Shown in pieces: positions 12,838-20,785 of a stretch of 34,404 nucleotides of DNA. The translations under genes and the position numbers were made by a program. Source of the DNA: Snodgrassella alvi. Its GTDB lineage: Bacteria; Pseudomonadota; Gammaproteobacteria; Burkholderiales; Neisseriaceae. The stretch lies in assembly GCF_002777745.1 (NCBI RefSeq), contig NZ_MEIO01000063.1:1-34404 (forward strand). Direction: 5' to 3'. Within the stretch, counting starts at the first letter, position 1; each line of letters opens with the position of its first letter. The notes below the pieces were generated by a model. That model made no database searches. It saw only the letters and a program-made list of their open reading frames with translations, and was not told the origin of the DNA.

Positions 12838-13140
12838 ATGGCAAAAGAATGGCGAGAGGGTAAAACCAGTGCGCAGCGTGGCTACGGGCATAAATGGCGC
12901 AAGGAGCGTGCCAGATGGCTCAAGGAGCACCCTTTATGCGTCTACTGTAATGCGCAAGGCATGGTTACACCAGCGACTGTAGTGGATCATATTAAGCCAC
13001 ACAATGGCGATCAAAAGTTATTTTGGTCAAGGAGTAACTGGCAGTCATTATGTAAGCTGCATCACGACAGCACTAAGCAGCATGAGGAGCGAACAGGGAG
13101 GCGTCGGCCGGTAATCGGATTGGATGGCTATCCTATATAA
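12838..13140 (+). CDS. HNH endonuclease of the packaging module
   Basis: The 100-residue product has CVYCNAQG, VVDHIKPHNGDQKLFW, then NWQSLCKLHHDSTK: the CxxC zinc knuckle and the DH...N...H core of the phage HNH group. Such enzymes next to P27-type terminases take part in cos cleavage during DNA packaging (as for HK97 gp74). It lies 180 bp upstream of the small terminase gene. Confidence 0.9.
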   Translation: MAKEWREGKTSAQRGYGHKWRKERARWLKEHPLCVYCNAQGMVTPATVVDHIKPHNGDQKLFWSRSNWQSLCKLHHDSTKQHEERTGRRRPVIGLDGYPI

Positions 13141-13320
13141 TGGTTCATAAATTTTAGTTATTGTCAAGAAATTTGTTATCTTTTTTAATGGATTTGAGTT
13201 GCATAAAACAACACATACAGGGGGGGGTGGGAAAACTGGCGAAGGGGCTCGCTATTTGACCGCCGGCTTCCCTCTGTTTGCGCAACCGCGAAATGGATAT
13301 TTTTTTTAGGAGCCTGAAGA
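13141..13320 (+). other. Non-coding gap, candidate cos region
   Basis: The 180 bp between the HNH and small terminase genes hold no supported gene. They contain a run of eight G (13220-13227) followed by further G runs, GCCGGC, and the palindrome TTGCGCAA near 13279. Packaging cut sites of cos phages usually lie here. No cleavage position can be assigned. Confidence 0.3.
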
Positions 13321-13794
13321 ATGGGCGGTAGACGACCAACACCTACGGCACTCAAGCTTGTTAAGGGGAATCCGGGCAAAAGAGCTATTAATAAAAATGA
13401 GCCAAAACCGGCAAAATTTGATACTGAATGCCCAAAACACCTATCGGCTAAGGCACGGTATGCGTGGGACAGGTTGGTTGTCATTTTGGATGACATGGGC
13501 GTTCTAACAATGGCTGATGTGCTTGCTTTGGAACGTTTGTGTGATTGCTATGCTGATATTTTGGTGGCGCGCGAACTAATAAAAAAGGATGGACGGATAT
13601 ATAAAACCGTTGATGCAAATGGCAATACACTGATTAAAAATAATCCTGCTGTTAATCAGTTGCGCGCGGCTGATGCGCAATTTAAATCCTATCTTGTTGA
13701 GTTTGGATTAACTCCGGCCGCGAGGTCAAAAATTCAGGTAACCAATGATGGAGAGGAAAACAAAGAAGACCCAATGCAAGAGTTCTTTGGATAG
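13321..13794 (+). CDS. terS: Terminase small subunit, P27 family
   Basis: The start MGGRRPTPTALKLVKGNPGK is the hallmark of P27-family small terminases. Helices with AKARYAWDRLVVILDDMGVL and ALERLCDCYADI follow, and the C-terminus has GLTPAARSKI. It recognises phage DNA and feeds it to the large subunit. AGGAGCCTGAAGA precedes the ATG. At 157 residues it has the normal length. It overlaps the large-subunit gene by 50 bp. Confidence 0.93.
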   Translation: MGGRRPTPTALKLVKGNPGKRAINKNEPKPAKFDTECPKHLSAKARYAWDRLVVILDDMGVLTMADVLALERLCDCYADILVARELIKKDGRIYKTVDANGNTLIKNNPAVNQLRAADAQFKSYLVEFGLTPAARSKIQVTNDGEENKEDPMQEFFG

Positions 13795-15472
13795 TGCTAC
13801 TCAATATGCGCAAAATGTTGTATCCGGGAAACTAATTGCGGGTCCGGATATTAGAAATGCCTGTAAGCGACATTTGGATGATTTAGAACAAGGCCACAAG
13901 CGTGGTCTTTTTTTTGATTCCGAGCAAGCGGAAAAGTATATACGCTTTTTCTGCAAGGTACTAAAGCTTAATGGTGGGGATTACGAGGGTAAGCCATTTA
14001 TTCCTTTGCCTTGGCAGTGTTTTATTATCAGCAGCCTCTTTGGGTGGAAAACCACAGATGGAGCGAGGCGTTTTAATCAAGCATATATAGAGACCGGTAA
14101 AGGTTCTGGTAAATCCCCTTTGGCCGCTGGCATTGGATTGGCAGGGATGATTGTTGATGATGAGCCTCGTGCAGAAATATATGCAGCAGCAACCAAAAAA
14201 GATCAGGCAATGATTTTATTTCGTGATGCTGTTGCAATGGTTGAGCAATCTCCAGAATTGGCTAAACGCATATCAACGAGTGGGGGTAAGGGGAAAGAAT
14301 GGAATCTGGCATATTTAAAGAAAAATTCATTTTTTCGGCCAATCAGTTCTGATGATGGGCAGTCTGGGCCACGCCCGCATATTGGGTTAATTGATGAGTT
14401 GCACGAGCATAAGACTAATATTGTTTTTGAGATGCTAAAAGCGGGCACGAAGAGTCGCAAGAACCCACTAATCCTCGCTATTACTAATAGTGGAGCGGAT
14501 AAGCATTCTCCTTGCTGGGAATACCACGAGTATGGTGTAAAAGTGGCATCGGGTGAAATTATTGATGACAGCTTCTTTTCCTACATTTGCTCATTAGACG
14601 AAGGGGATGACCCGCTTGAGGATGAATCTTGCTGGTGTAAGTCCAACCCCTCCTTGCAAGAATCAGACCTACCCGGAATGAAATACCTACGCGGGCAGAT
14701 TATAGGTGCGCGAGGAATGCCAAGTAAGGAATCAATTGTAAGACGTTTAAATTTTTGCGAATGGGTAGGTGCGCTAAATCCGTGGATTAGTATAGATGTA
14801 TGGAAAGAGCAAAAACTAGATTTTGATTGGCGCACACTGCGCGGGCGGCGTGCTTGGGGTGGGTTGGATTTATCAAGTACAACCGATTTGACAGGGTTGG
14901 TTTTTGTTGTAGAGCCAATTGAGGAGGGTGAGCCATGGCTGATAGTGCCGTTTGCTTGGGTACCTGACGAAAATATTGCGGACAAAGAAAAGAAAGACGG
15001 TGTGCCATATTCGCAATGGAAAACACTAGGCTTTCTTGAGACTACTCCGGGTGCAGCAGTGAGTAAGCTCATGGTTGCGCAAAAGCTTTCGGCTTTATGT
15101 GATTTTTTCGATGTGCAGTGTGTGGCTTATGACCGCTGGCGCATTGTTGACTTTGTACAGAGTGCTAATGATTCAGGTGTAACGCTGCCGGAGATGGTGG
15201 CTTTTGGGCAGGGGTTTAAAGATATGACCCCTGCGATTGAGAAGTTTGAAACTATGCTCCTTAATCATGAGATTGTACATCCAGGGCATCCAGTACTTAA
15301 TTGGTGCGCCGGTAATGCGGTGGCTGTTTCGGATGACGCTGGTAACCGTAAATTATCCAAGGAAAAAGCGACAGGCAGGATGGATTTAATTATCGCCACC
15401 GTAATGGCTGTTGGGGTGATTGAAAAGCAGAAAACTCAGCCGGATTACGCGAAAAGTATTTTTATTGTATAG
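13745..15472 (+). CDS. terL: Terminase large subunit
   Basis: The 575-residue product has the Walker A variant GKGSGKS (residues 118-124), Walker B HIGLIDELH (about 212-220) and a C-terminal nuclease domain with WGGLDLSSTTDL, AYDRWR and MDLIIATVMAV, as in the terminase_1 family. It drives DNA into the prohead and cuts concatemers. The start is uncertain: ATG at 13745 or 13748 (weak site AGGT upstream), deep inside terS. The hairpin at 13892-13915 lies in codons about 50-57. Confidence 0.95.
   Translation: MMERKTKKTQCKSSLDSATQYAQNVVSGKLIAGPDIRNACKRHLDDLEQGHKRGLFFDSEQAEKYIRFFCKVLKLNGGDYEGKPFIPLPWQCFIISSLFGWKTTDGARRFNQAYIETGKGSGKSPLAAGIGLAGMIVDDEPRAEIYAAATKKDQAMILFRDAVAMVEQSPELAKRISTSGGKGKEWNLAYLKKNSFFRPISSDDGQSGPRPHIGLIDELHEHKTNIVFEMLKAGTKSRKNPLILAITNSGADKHSPCWEYHEYGVKVASGEIIDDSFFSYICSLDEGDDPLEDESCWCKSNPSLQESDLPGMKYLRGQIIGARGMPSKESIVRRLNFCEWVGALNPWISIDVWKEQKLDFDWRTLRGRRAWGGLDLSSTTDLTGLVFVVEPIEEGEPWLIVPFAWVPDENIADKEKKDGVPYSQWKTLGFLETTPGAAVSKLMVAQKLSALCDFFDVQCVAYDRWRIVDFVQSANDSGVTLPEMVAFGQGFKDMTPAIEKFETMLLNHEIVHPGHPVLNWCAGNAVAVSDDAGNRKLSKEKATGRMDLIIATVMAVGVIEKQKTQPDYAKSIFIV
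13892..13915 (+). terminator. Terminator-like hairpin inside terL
   Basis: GGCCAC and GTGGTC (one G-T pair) around AAGC are followed by eight T residues (13908-13915). The structure is within coding sequence, so it may be fortuitous or reduce downstream transcription. Confidence 0.35.
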
Positions 15473-15494
15473 CCGTTTAGGTGTTTGTTATTAC

Positions 15495-15514
15495 AACCGC
15501 TTAGGCGGTTTTTT
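15495..15514 (+). terminator. Intergenic hairpin between terL and protease
   Basis: AACCGC and GCGGTT pair around TTAG, then TTTT follows. AAGGATTAGCTGTT and the protease ATG come next. Confidence 0.6.
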
Positions 15515-15531
15515 GATAAGGATTAGCTGTT

Positions 15532-16236
15532 ATGAATCACACTAAAGCATATGGCTACCTTGAAGTTAAGTCTTTTGATGATGATAAAAGAATAATTACA
15601 GGGATTGCCACAACGCCAAATACGGATAGGGCTGAGGATGTTGTCGACCCAAGAGGAGCTAAGTTCACTTTGCCTATCCCATTCTTGTGGCAGCACGACC
15701 ATACACAGCCAATTGGTGATGTGATAGAGGCAAAAGTAACAGATGCGGGTATTGAAGTGGTTATTCAGCTCGCAAGTATTAAAGAGGAGGGTTCTCTAAA
15801 GGATAGGCTGGATACGGCATGGCTGTCTATTAAAAACAAACTGGTTAAGGGTTTGTCGATCGGCTTTCGTGCTATTGAATATTCATTTATAGAAAACTCA
15901 TACGGCATTCATTACACAGTATGGGATTGGTATGAGTTATCAGCCGTTACTATTCCTGCCAATGCGGAAGCAACCATCACTGCAGTAAAGCAGCTTTTTA
16001 CTACTACTACTACGGAATCTCAGAAACAGCCAGTCAATAAATCGGACACTGTAATTAATGCGGATTCCGTTTCCAAGAATTCTGGTGTGTCGAATCAACC
16101 AACGCAAACCGCCAAGGAGCAGGTCGCGCTTGTCCCTGCTAAATCGTCACCAGAATCCCCCGTCGGCGTTGCGACGAAAAAACACCTAGTCGTGAGCCTT
16201 GCTCCGACAAATAAACACTTAATCGTAAAACTTTAA
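15532..16236 (+). CDS. HK97-type prohead protease
   Basis: Residues 1-155 match peptidase family S78: ATTPNTDRAEDVVDPRGA, FLWQHDHTQPIG (catalytic His about 55), KGLSIGFRA (Ser 109) and YELSAVTIPAN. It cleaves the delta domain of the capsid protein during maturation. The last 80 residues are a Ser/Thr/Pro/Gln-rich tail with a repeated KHL[VI]V element (KHLVVSL, KHLIVKL). The tail may be removed by autoproteolysis. It follows the terminase, and the portal gene does not precede it. Confidence 0.93.
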   Translation: MNHTKAYGYLEVKSFDDDKRIITGIATTPNTDRAEDVVDPRGAKFTLPIPFLWQHDHTQPIGDVIEAKVTDAGIEVVIQLASIKEEGSLKDRLDTAWLSIKNKLVKGLSIGFRAIEYSFIENSYGIHYTVWDWYELSAVTIPANAEATITAVKQLFTTTTTESQKQPVNKSDTVINADSVSKNSGVSNQPTQTAKEQVALVPAKSSPESPVGVATKKHLVVSLAPTNKHLIVKL

Positions 16237-16259
16237 ATTCGATAACGAGAGGTTTAATT

Positions 16260-17579
16260 ATGACTATTGAAGAACAAATTAATGCGGTCAAGGCTAAGAT
16301 TAAAGAAAATCGGGATTTGATAGCCAAGACTGTAGGCGAGGCTGTAGAGAAAGGGCTCACGCCATCCGAGGAGCAGGAGGCTGTTATCACCAAGGCTGAG
16401 GATGAAATTAAGGTATTGGAGCTTAATCTGGCGAGACTGGAGAAAAATCACGCTACAGCAAATCAGGTAGCTGAAACAACTACGCCGGCTAAAGGGGATA
16501 CTGTAGCGGAGGGAGTGCAATCAACCGCGGGTAATAATGTAACGGTTAAGTCTAATCTACCTAAAGGTATTGGATTCGCACAATTTGCGCGCGCTAAAAT
16601 GATTGCTGCACTGGAGGCTAAAAAGGGTAACTATATTTCACCGGCAGCAGCTGCTAAAAATCTAGGGTTTAATGAGGATGTAATTAAATACATAGAAAAA
16701 GCGACATTAGGTACAACCACAGATAGCGGTTTTGCCGCACCGCTTGTTGAGCGAGATACGTTTCACGGTGAGTTTATTGAGTTGCTACGCAATGAAACTA
16801 TTTTTGATAAATTGAAAGGTTACCGTTCAGTACCGTTTAATGTAAAAATCAATGGGCAAGCAACAGGCGGTTCGGCTTCTTGGGTGGGTGAGGGTAAGAA
16901 AAAACCTCTAACCAATCCTACTTTCGAATCAATTGAGATAAAAGAGCATAAACTTGCCGCTATCACCGTCTATACACAAGAGTTAATACGGCGCGCCGAT
17001 CCTGCTGTTGATAAGTTAGTACTAGATGATTTGCTAAAAGCCACCGCCGCGCTTATTGATGACACCTTTTTAGGTAATGGCACGCAAACTGATACTGCGC
17101 CTGCGGGTATGTTATTTGGTGTCACTGCCCAAATTCCAACCGGCAAATCTGCCTCGGATTATGAAAAAGATATCCTAGGATTACTGCAAACGTTTATTGA
17201 AAAGAACTTATCCGCGGATGGTAGTTACCTGATAATGTCGGAAACAAGAGCTATGCAGATTGCGATTTTGCGTGATGCACTAGGGAATACTTACTTTCCC
17301 GGTATGAGTCTCAACGGTGCGCGTAATCTGCTGGGCATCCCTGTTGTTACCAGTCAAATTGCTGGCAATAAAATCACCCTGATTAAAATGTCAGAAATAT
17401 TGGTTGCTCAAGATGGTGGCGTTGATGTGTCCTATAGTGATCAGGCAACGCTCACTGACGGTGATAAAACGCATAATTTGTGGCAGGAAAATAAATTTGC
17501 TGTTCGTGTAGAGAAATTTATTACATGGGCAAAACGTCGACCAATTGCTGCTGCGTTTCTTGACTATACTAACGTTTAA
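16260..17579 (+). CDS. Major capsid protein, HK97 fold
   Basis: The 439-residue product has an N-terminal coiled-coil delta domain (about residues 1-70, rich in Glu, Lys, Ile, Leu), a linker, then a body typical of HK97 gp5: GTTTDSGFAAPLV, KLKGYRSVPFNVKING, VYTQELIRRADPAVDKLVLDD, NGTQTD, and C-terminal KFITWAKRRPIAAAFLDY. The scaffold domain would be cut off just before the body. AGAGGTTTAATT precedes the ATG. Confidence 0.95.
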   Translation: MTIEEQINAVKAKIKENRDLIAKTVGEAVEKGLTPSEEQEAVITKAEDEIKVLELNLARLEKNHATANQVAETTTPAKGDTVAEGVQSTAGNNVTVKSNLPKGIGFAQFARAKMIAALEAKKGNYISPAAAAKNLGFNEDVIKYIEKATLGTTTDSGFAAPLVERDTFHGEFIELLRNETIFDKLKGYRSVPFNVKINGQATGGSASWVGEGKKKPLTNPTFESIEIKEHKLAAITVYTQELIRRADPAVDKLVLDDLLKATAALIDDTFLGNGTQTDTAPAGMLFGVTAQIPTGKSASDYEKDILGLLQTFIEKNLSADGSYLIMSETRAMQIAILRDALGNTYFPGMSLNGARNLLGIPVVTSQIAGNKITLIKMSEILVAQDGGVDVSYSDQATLTDGDKTHNLWQENKFAVRVEKFITWAKRRPIAAAFLDYTNV

Positions 17580-17586
17580 AAAACAA

Positions 17587-17608
17587 AGGCGACTTCGGTC
17601 GCCTTTTT
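17587..17608 (+). terminator. Terminator after the capsid gene
   Basis: AGGCGAC, a TTCG tetraloop and GTCGCCT are followed by TTTTT. This extra-stable hairpin may limit expression of the genes after the abundant capsid protein. Confidence 0.75.
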
Positions 17609-17620
17609 CTTGGATTTTAT

Positions 17621-17986
17621 ATGGAAATTAAATACTTAAAAGATATGCATGATGCAGCGGTAGGCGAGGTTAAAGATGTCAAAACAGAATACGCTTTAAT
17701 TTTAATTAAGCTTGGCGTTGCGGTTTGGGCTGATGCTGGTGCTGATGCTGGTGCTGGTGCTGATGCTGATGCTGATGCTGATGCTGGTGCTGATGCTGAT
17801 GCTGGTGCTGATGCTGATGCTGGTGCTGATGCTGGTGCTGGTGCTGATGCTGATGCTGGTGCTGATGCTGATGCTGGTGCTGATGCTGATGCTGGTGCTG
17901 ATGCTGATGCTGGTGCTGATGCTGGTGCTGGTGCAGGTGCTGATGCTCGAAAAAGTAAAGGCGCAGGTGCAAAGAAATCCAAATAA
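17621..17986 (+). CDS. Ala/Asp/Gly-repeat protein beside the capsid gene
   Basis: The first 36 residues (MEIKYLKDMHDAAVGEVKDV...) match small head-region proteins of siphophages, which contain a 'KYLKD..G..GEVK' start. After that, residues 37-109 are 36 Ala-Asp or Ala-Gly pairs, often as ADADAG. A basic end RKSKGAGAKKSK follows. The acidic repeat is probably disordered or forms an extended fibre. A short SD is not visible and the ATG lies 13 bases after the terminator. It may decorate the head. Repeat length should vary between relatives. Confidence 0.7.
   Translation: MEIKYLKDMHDAAVGEVKDVKTEYALILIKLGVAVWADAGADAGAGADADADADAGADADAGADADAGADAGAGADADAGADADAGADADAGADADAGADAGAGAGADARKSKGAGAKKSK
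17729..17947 (+). repeat. GCTGAT/GCTGGT repeat tract
   Basis: About 219 bp of GCT-GAT and GCT-GGT hexamers with an 18-bp higher-order unit (GCTGATGCTGATGCTGGT). The hexamer is in frame, so length changes keep the gene intact. All six reading frames are open through the tract, which explains the long overlapping frames. Confidence 0.9.
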
Positions 17987-18012
17987 CCACATAGAAACGT
18001 CATGGTGGGAAA

Positions 18013-19434
18013 ATGAGCTGGCTAAAACGATTGTTTAGAAAGAAATCCTCACCTAAAGCTGGTGGTGGTTGGCAGTCAATATGTGAATCTGCTCGGGGTC
18101 CATGGCAATTTGGAATGAGAATGGACCCGGAAGATGTAAATAGCTTTTTTGCGGTTTTTGCGTGTATTTCGAAAATATCACAGGATATTAGTAAATTACC
18201 TTTGCTCACTAAGATAATTAGCGATGGTGTATGGCAGACACAGGAATTAAAAGGATATGACTTTATCTTGAAGCCTAATCACTACCAGACGCTACAACAA
18301 TTTTTTGAGCGATGGGTGCAATCAAAGCTATTTAAGGGTAATACCTATGTGTATAAAGAGCGGGATATATACGGAAAGGTAAAAAATTTGCATGTATTAC
18401 ATCCCGACAGAGTGCAGCCCTTGGTTGCAGATAATGGAGAGGTTTATTATCAAATAGCTAACGACAGGTTAAGCATGATAGGCGACAGCCCCATTATTTT
18501 GCCGGCGAGTGAGGTTATACACGACCGCTGGAATTGCTTTTACCACCCGCTAGTAGGTTTATCACCCGTCGTGGCATGCAAGGTGTCAGTAGATAACGGG
18601 CTTGCTATACAGGCAAACAGCAGAACATTTTTTAAGAATCAGTCGCGCCCATCTGGAATATTAACAACGCCGGGGTCAATCAGTGAAGAGACGGCAAAGT
18701 TGATTAGGGAGCGATGGAATTCAGCTTATGGCGGGCAAAATCAAGGCGGTACAGCTGTTCTTGGCGATGATATGAAATATCAGACCGTAACAATGTCTGC
18801 TGCGGATTCTCAACTTATTGAGCAATTGCGTCTTTCTGCTGAAATAGTATGCAGTGCTTTTAAAATGCCGCCTTTCCTTATTGGGCTGGCCTCTTTGCCT
18901 AATAACATGAAGGTAGAAGATTTGAATGAAATCTACTATTCAGGTTGTTTGCAGACTCTGATTGAGGCAATAGAAAATCTGCTTACACAAGAGGTTGTAA
19001 CAGACAAAAAGGTTAGCATTGAATTTGACCTTGATTCTTTAATAAGGATGAATAGTACAACCTTAATGGGGATGTTAAAAGAAGGGGTAAGTTCAGCGCT
19101 TATGACTCCCAACGAGGCGCGCCAGCGTATTGGTTTGTGTCCTGTTGAGGGGGGTGATACGCCTTATTTACAGCAGCAAAACTTTTCATTAAGCGCCTTG
19201 GCTAAACGCGACGCCAAGGAAGACCCTTTTGCTGGCAAAACTGCGAAAAACATGCCCGCTGAATCAGAAATAGCTTTCAAAGCAGCGTATGCTGGGGTTT
19301 TTAACAAGGAAGTGGCTTATTTAAAAGGGCAGTTTGTTACAAAGAGTGGTTCATTGTGGGCTGTTTTAAATGATCATTGCGGTAATTTTGACCACGCCAA
19401 TTTTAAATTATGCTCTAAGGACTGGATAAAATGA
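18013..19434 (+). CDS. Portal protein, HK97 type
   Basis: The 473-residue product shows the family blocks SFFAVFACISKISQDISKLPL, LKPNHYQTLQQFFERW, HDRWNCFYHPLVGLSP, NQSRPSGIL and FKMPPFLIGLAS. It forms the dodecameric ring at the portal vertex. After about residue 415 there is an added module with LKGQFVTKSGSLWAVL and a C-terminal W, similar in pattern to short sugar-binding modules. GTGGGAAA precedes the ATG. Its position after the capsid gene is not the usual order. Confidence 0.93.
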   Translation: MSWLKRLFRKKSSPKAGGGWQSICESARGPWQFGMRMDPEDVNSFFAVFACISKISQDISKLPLLTKIISDGVWQTQELKGYDFILKPNHYQTLQQFFERWVQSKLFKGNTYVYKERDIYGKVKNLHVLHPDRVQPLVADNGEVYYQIANDRLSMIGDSPIILPASEVIHDRWNCFYHPLVGLSPVVACKVSVDNGLAIQANSRTFFKNQSRPSGILTTPGSISEETAKLIRERWNSAYGGQNQGGTAVLGDDMKYQTVTMSAADSQLIEQLRLSAEIVCSAFKMPPFLIGLASLPNNMKVEDLNEIYYSGCLQTLIEAIENLLTQEVVTDKKVSIEFDLDSLIRMNSTTLMGMLKEGVSSALMTPNEARQRIGLCPVEGGDTPYLQQQNFSLSALAKRDAKEDPFAGKTAKNMPAESEIAFKAAYAGVFNKEVAYLKGQFVTKSGSLWAVLNDHCGNFDHANFKLCSKDWIK

Positions 19435-19721
19435 GTATTGTGGCTTTAAATGAAATAAAACAACACTTGCGTTACGATGATAGTGAGAGTGATGCTATTC
19501 TTGAGCAGTATATTAACGCTGCCGAGGCCTTTATTAAGCAATACCTGAACCAGCCCGATGTTGATTTATCCAATATAGCTATTAAACAAGCGGCTTTGTT
19601 GCTGATTGGTCACTGGGACGCTGACAGAAACGGGGGTTCAAGTGAATTGCCAAACGGCCAGCACCTGCCATCTGCGGTATTGGCACTGCTGGAACCGTTT
19701 CGTATGCCGCTGGTGGTGTGA
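19431..19721 (+). CDS. Head-tail connector (gp6-like)
   Basis: The 96-residue product matches the phage gp6-like connector family: LNEIKQHLRYDDSESDAILE, then INAAEAFIKQYL, and AIKQAALLLIGHWDADR. It binds below the portal and joins the tail. The ATG overlaps the portal stop (ATGA). Confidence 0.88.
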   Translation: MSIVALNEIKQHLRYDDSESDAILEQYINAAEAFIKQYLNQPDVDLSNIAIKQAALLLIGHWDADRNGGSSELPNGQHLPSAVLALLEPFRMPLVV

Positions 19722-19722
19722 T

Positions 19723-20040
19723 ATGCGTGCAGGGCTGTTAAGAACGCGCATAACCATTTTGCAACCAGTTAGCAACAAGGATGCGAATGGTGCGGTAATT
19801 CATGATTGGGCTGAGTTTGGGAAATTATGGGCGGATGTACGTAATAAATCAGGGATTGAAACCATTAAGGCAGACAAGGTAACTGGTATTGTCAGGGTAA
19901 GCATCAGGGTTCGGTACAACACTAAATTAAACAATGCTATGCGTGTCATTGTTAATAATGTAATTTATAATATCAAGGCAGTAATGCATGACGTAAATTC
20001 ACGTGAGTACACGGATTTGATTTGTGAAACTGTTACCTGA
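19723..20040 (+). CDS. Head-tail adaptor (head closure) protein
   Basis: The product (105 residues: MRAGLLRTRITILQPVSNKD, GKLWADVRNKSGIE, then VSIRVRYN) matches the SPP1 gp16-type head-tail adaptor family. The start at 19723 lies one base after the previous stop; the longer in-frame version would run through the connector gene. It closes the head after packaging. Confidence 0.85.
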   Translation: MRAGLLRTRITILQPVSNKDANGAVIHDWAEFGKLWADVRNKSGIETIKADKVTGIVRVSIRVRYNTKLNNAMRVIVNNVIYNIKAVMHDVNSREYTDLICETVT

Positions 20041-20058
20041 CAACCTAAAGGATGAAAT

Positions 20059-20715
20059 ATGAGAAAATTTTTTATCTGTTTATTCTTAATGCTGCCTTTA
20101 ATAAGTAATGCTTATCCGGTTTATCCAAAAGAAGCGGAATTGCTGCAATCATATGAACTCGGCGAGTTTATCAAGATGTTTATGCAAGTCCCTGTTGGGG
20201 CAAGTGGTAAAGGCTATATTGATTGGGATACATACGCAGATAATGAGAATTTCATTTGGGAAACTGATGGGGTTGATAGCGACGAGACAGAGGATAACGG
20301 AACAGTTTATTTTCGCAAGGCAATGGTAAGAATTAATGTTAATGGGGTTAAACCGCTAGTATTGAAAAAAAATTGGTCAGAAATGGCTTGGAATGTGCGG
20401 TATTTAGCATACGATAATCCTAAATTTGGGGTTGAGAGTGTTTATATTGATAATGAGTGCTTTGCCTATGACACACAAAACTGTGTATTGCCGCCACAAA
20501 AGTCATTTGAAAAAGCAAATATAAAATATAAGAAAATCTGTCAAGCCGACAGAATGGCGAGCGGTAAAATCGTAGGTTACGAGCTAAGCTTAGATAGATT
20601 TAGAAAGGTTTATTTATCATACGAAACTAGCGCAGGTTCTGGTGGAGAAAGTGCATTTTATGAGCTGCATTTCAGCAAACCTAAGAAGCTTTGTGATACG
20701 GGGGAGGAAGAATAA
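20059..20715 (+). CDS. Secreted cargo (moron) protein
   Basis: The 218-residue product begins with a classical signal peptide (MRKFFICLFLMLPLISNA, cut after residue 18). The mature part is acidic and has four cysteines at 134, 142, 161 and 212, which could form two disulfides in the periplasm. No known domain is visible. It interrupts the adaptor/gp10 gene order and is followed by a terminator-like hairpin, both usual for morons. AAAGGATGAAAT precedes the ATG. Lysogenic conversion or superinfection exclusion are plausible roles, but unproven. Confidence 0.8.
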   Translation: MRKFFICLFLMLPLISNAYPVYPKEAELLQSYELGEFIKMFMQVPVGASGKGYIDWDTYADNENFIWETDGVDSDETEDNGTVYFRKAMVRINVNGVKPLVLKKNWSEMAWNVRYLAYDNPKFGVESVYIDNECFAYDTQNCVLPPQKSFEKANIKYKKICQADRMASGKIVGYELSLDRFRKVYLSYETSAGSGGESAFYELHFSKPKKLCDTGEEE

Positions 20716-20746
20716 AGAATTGTTATTATTTGATTATGTAACAAAT

Positions 20747-20777
20747 TCAAGCCAGCCTAGTGCTGGCTATTTTATTG
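20747..20777 (+). repeat. 31-bp repeated hairpin module, copy 1
   Basis: Contains the hairpin AGCCAGC / GCTGGCT with loop CTAGT, then ATTTTATTG. It is identical over 31 bp to 22347-22377. The hairpin lies between the moron gene and the gp10-like gene, ending at the GGAG site. Confidence 0.85.
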
Positions 20778-20785
20778 GAGCGTTT

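Noticed and set aside
14581-15072. Minus-strand 163-aa ORF inside terL
   Set aside because: Antisense to a conserved terminase domain, no ribosome-binding site.
17702-18038. Long His-Gln, Ser-Ile/Thr and Leu-Met ORFs over the GCT repeat
   Set aside because: The repeat lacks stop codons in all frames. Only the frame from 17621 has a phage-type N-terminus and fits the gap between neighbours.
20642-20785. Longer N-terminus for the gp10-like protein
   Set aside because: The extra 48 codons overlap the moron gene and the hairpin; GGAG is placed for the ATG at 20786.
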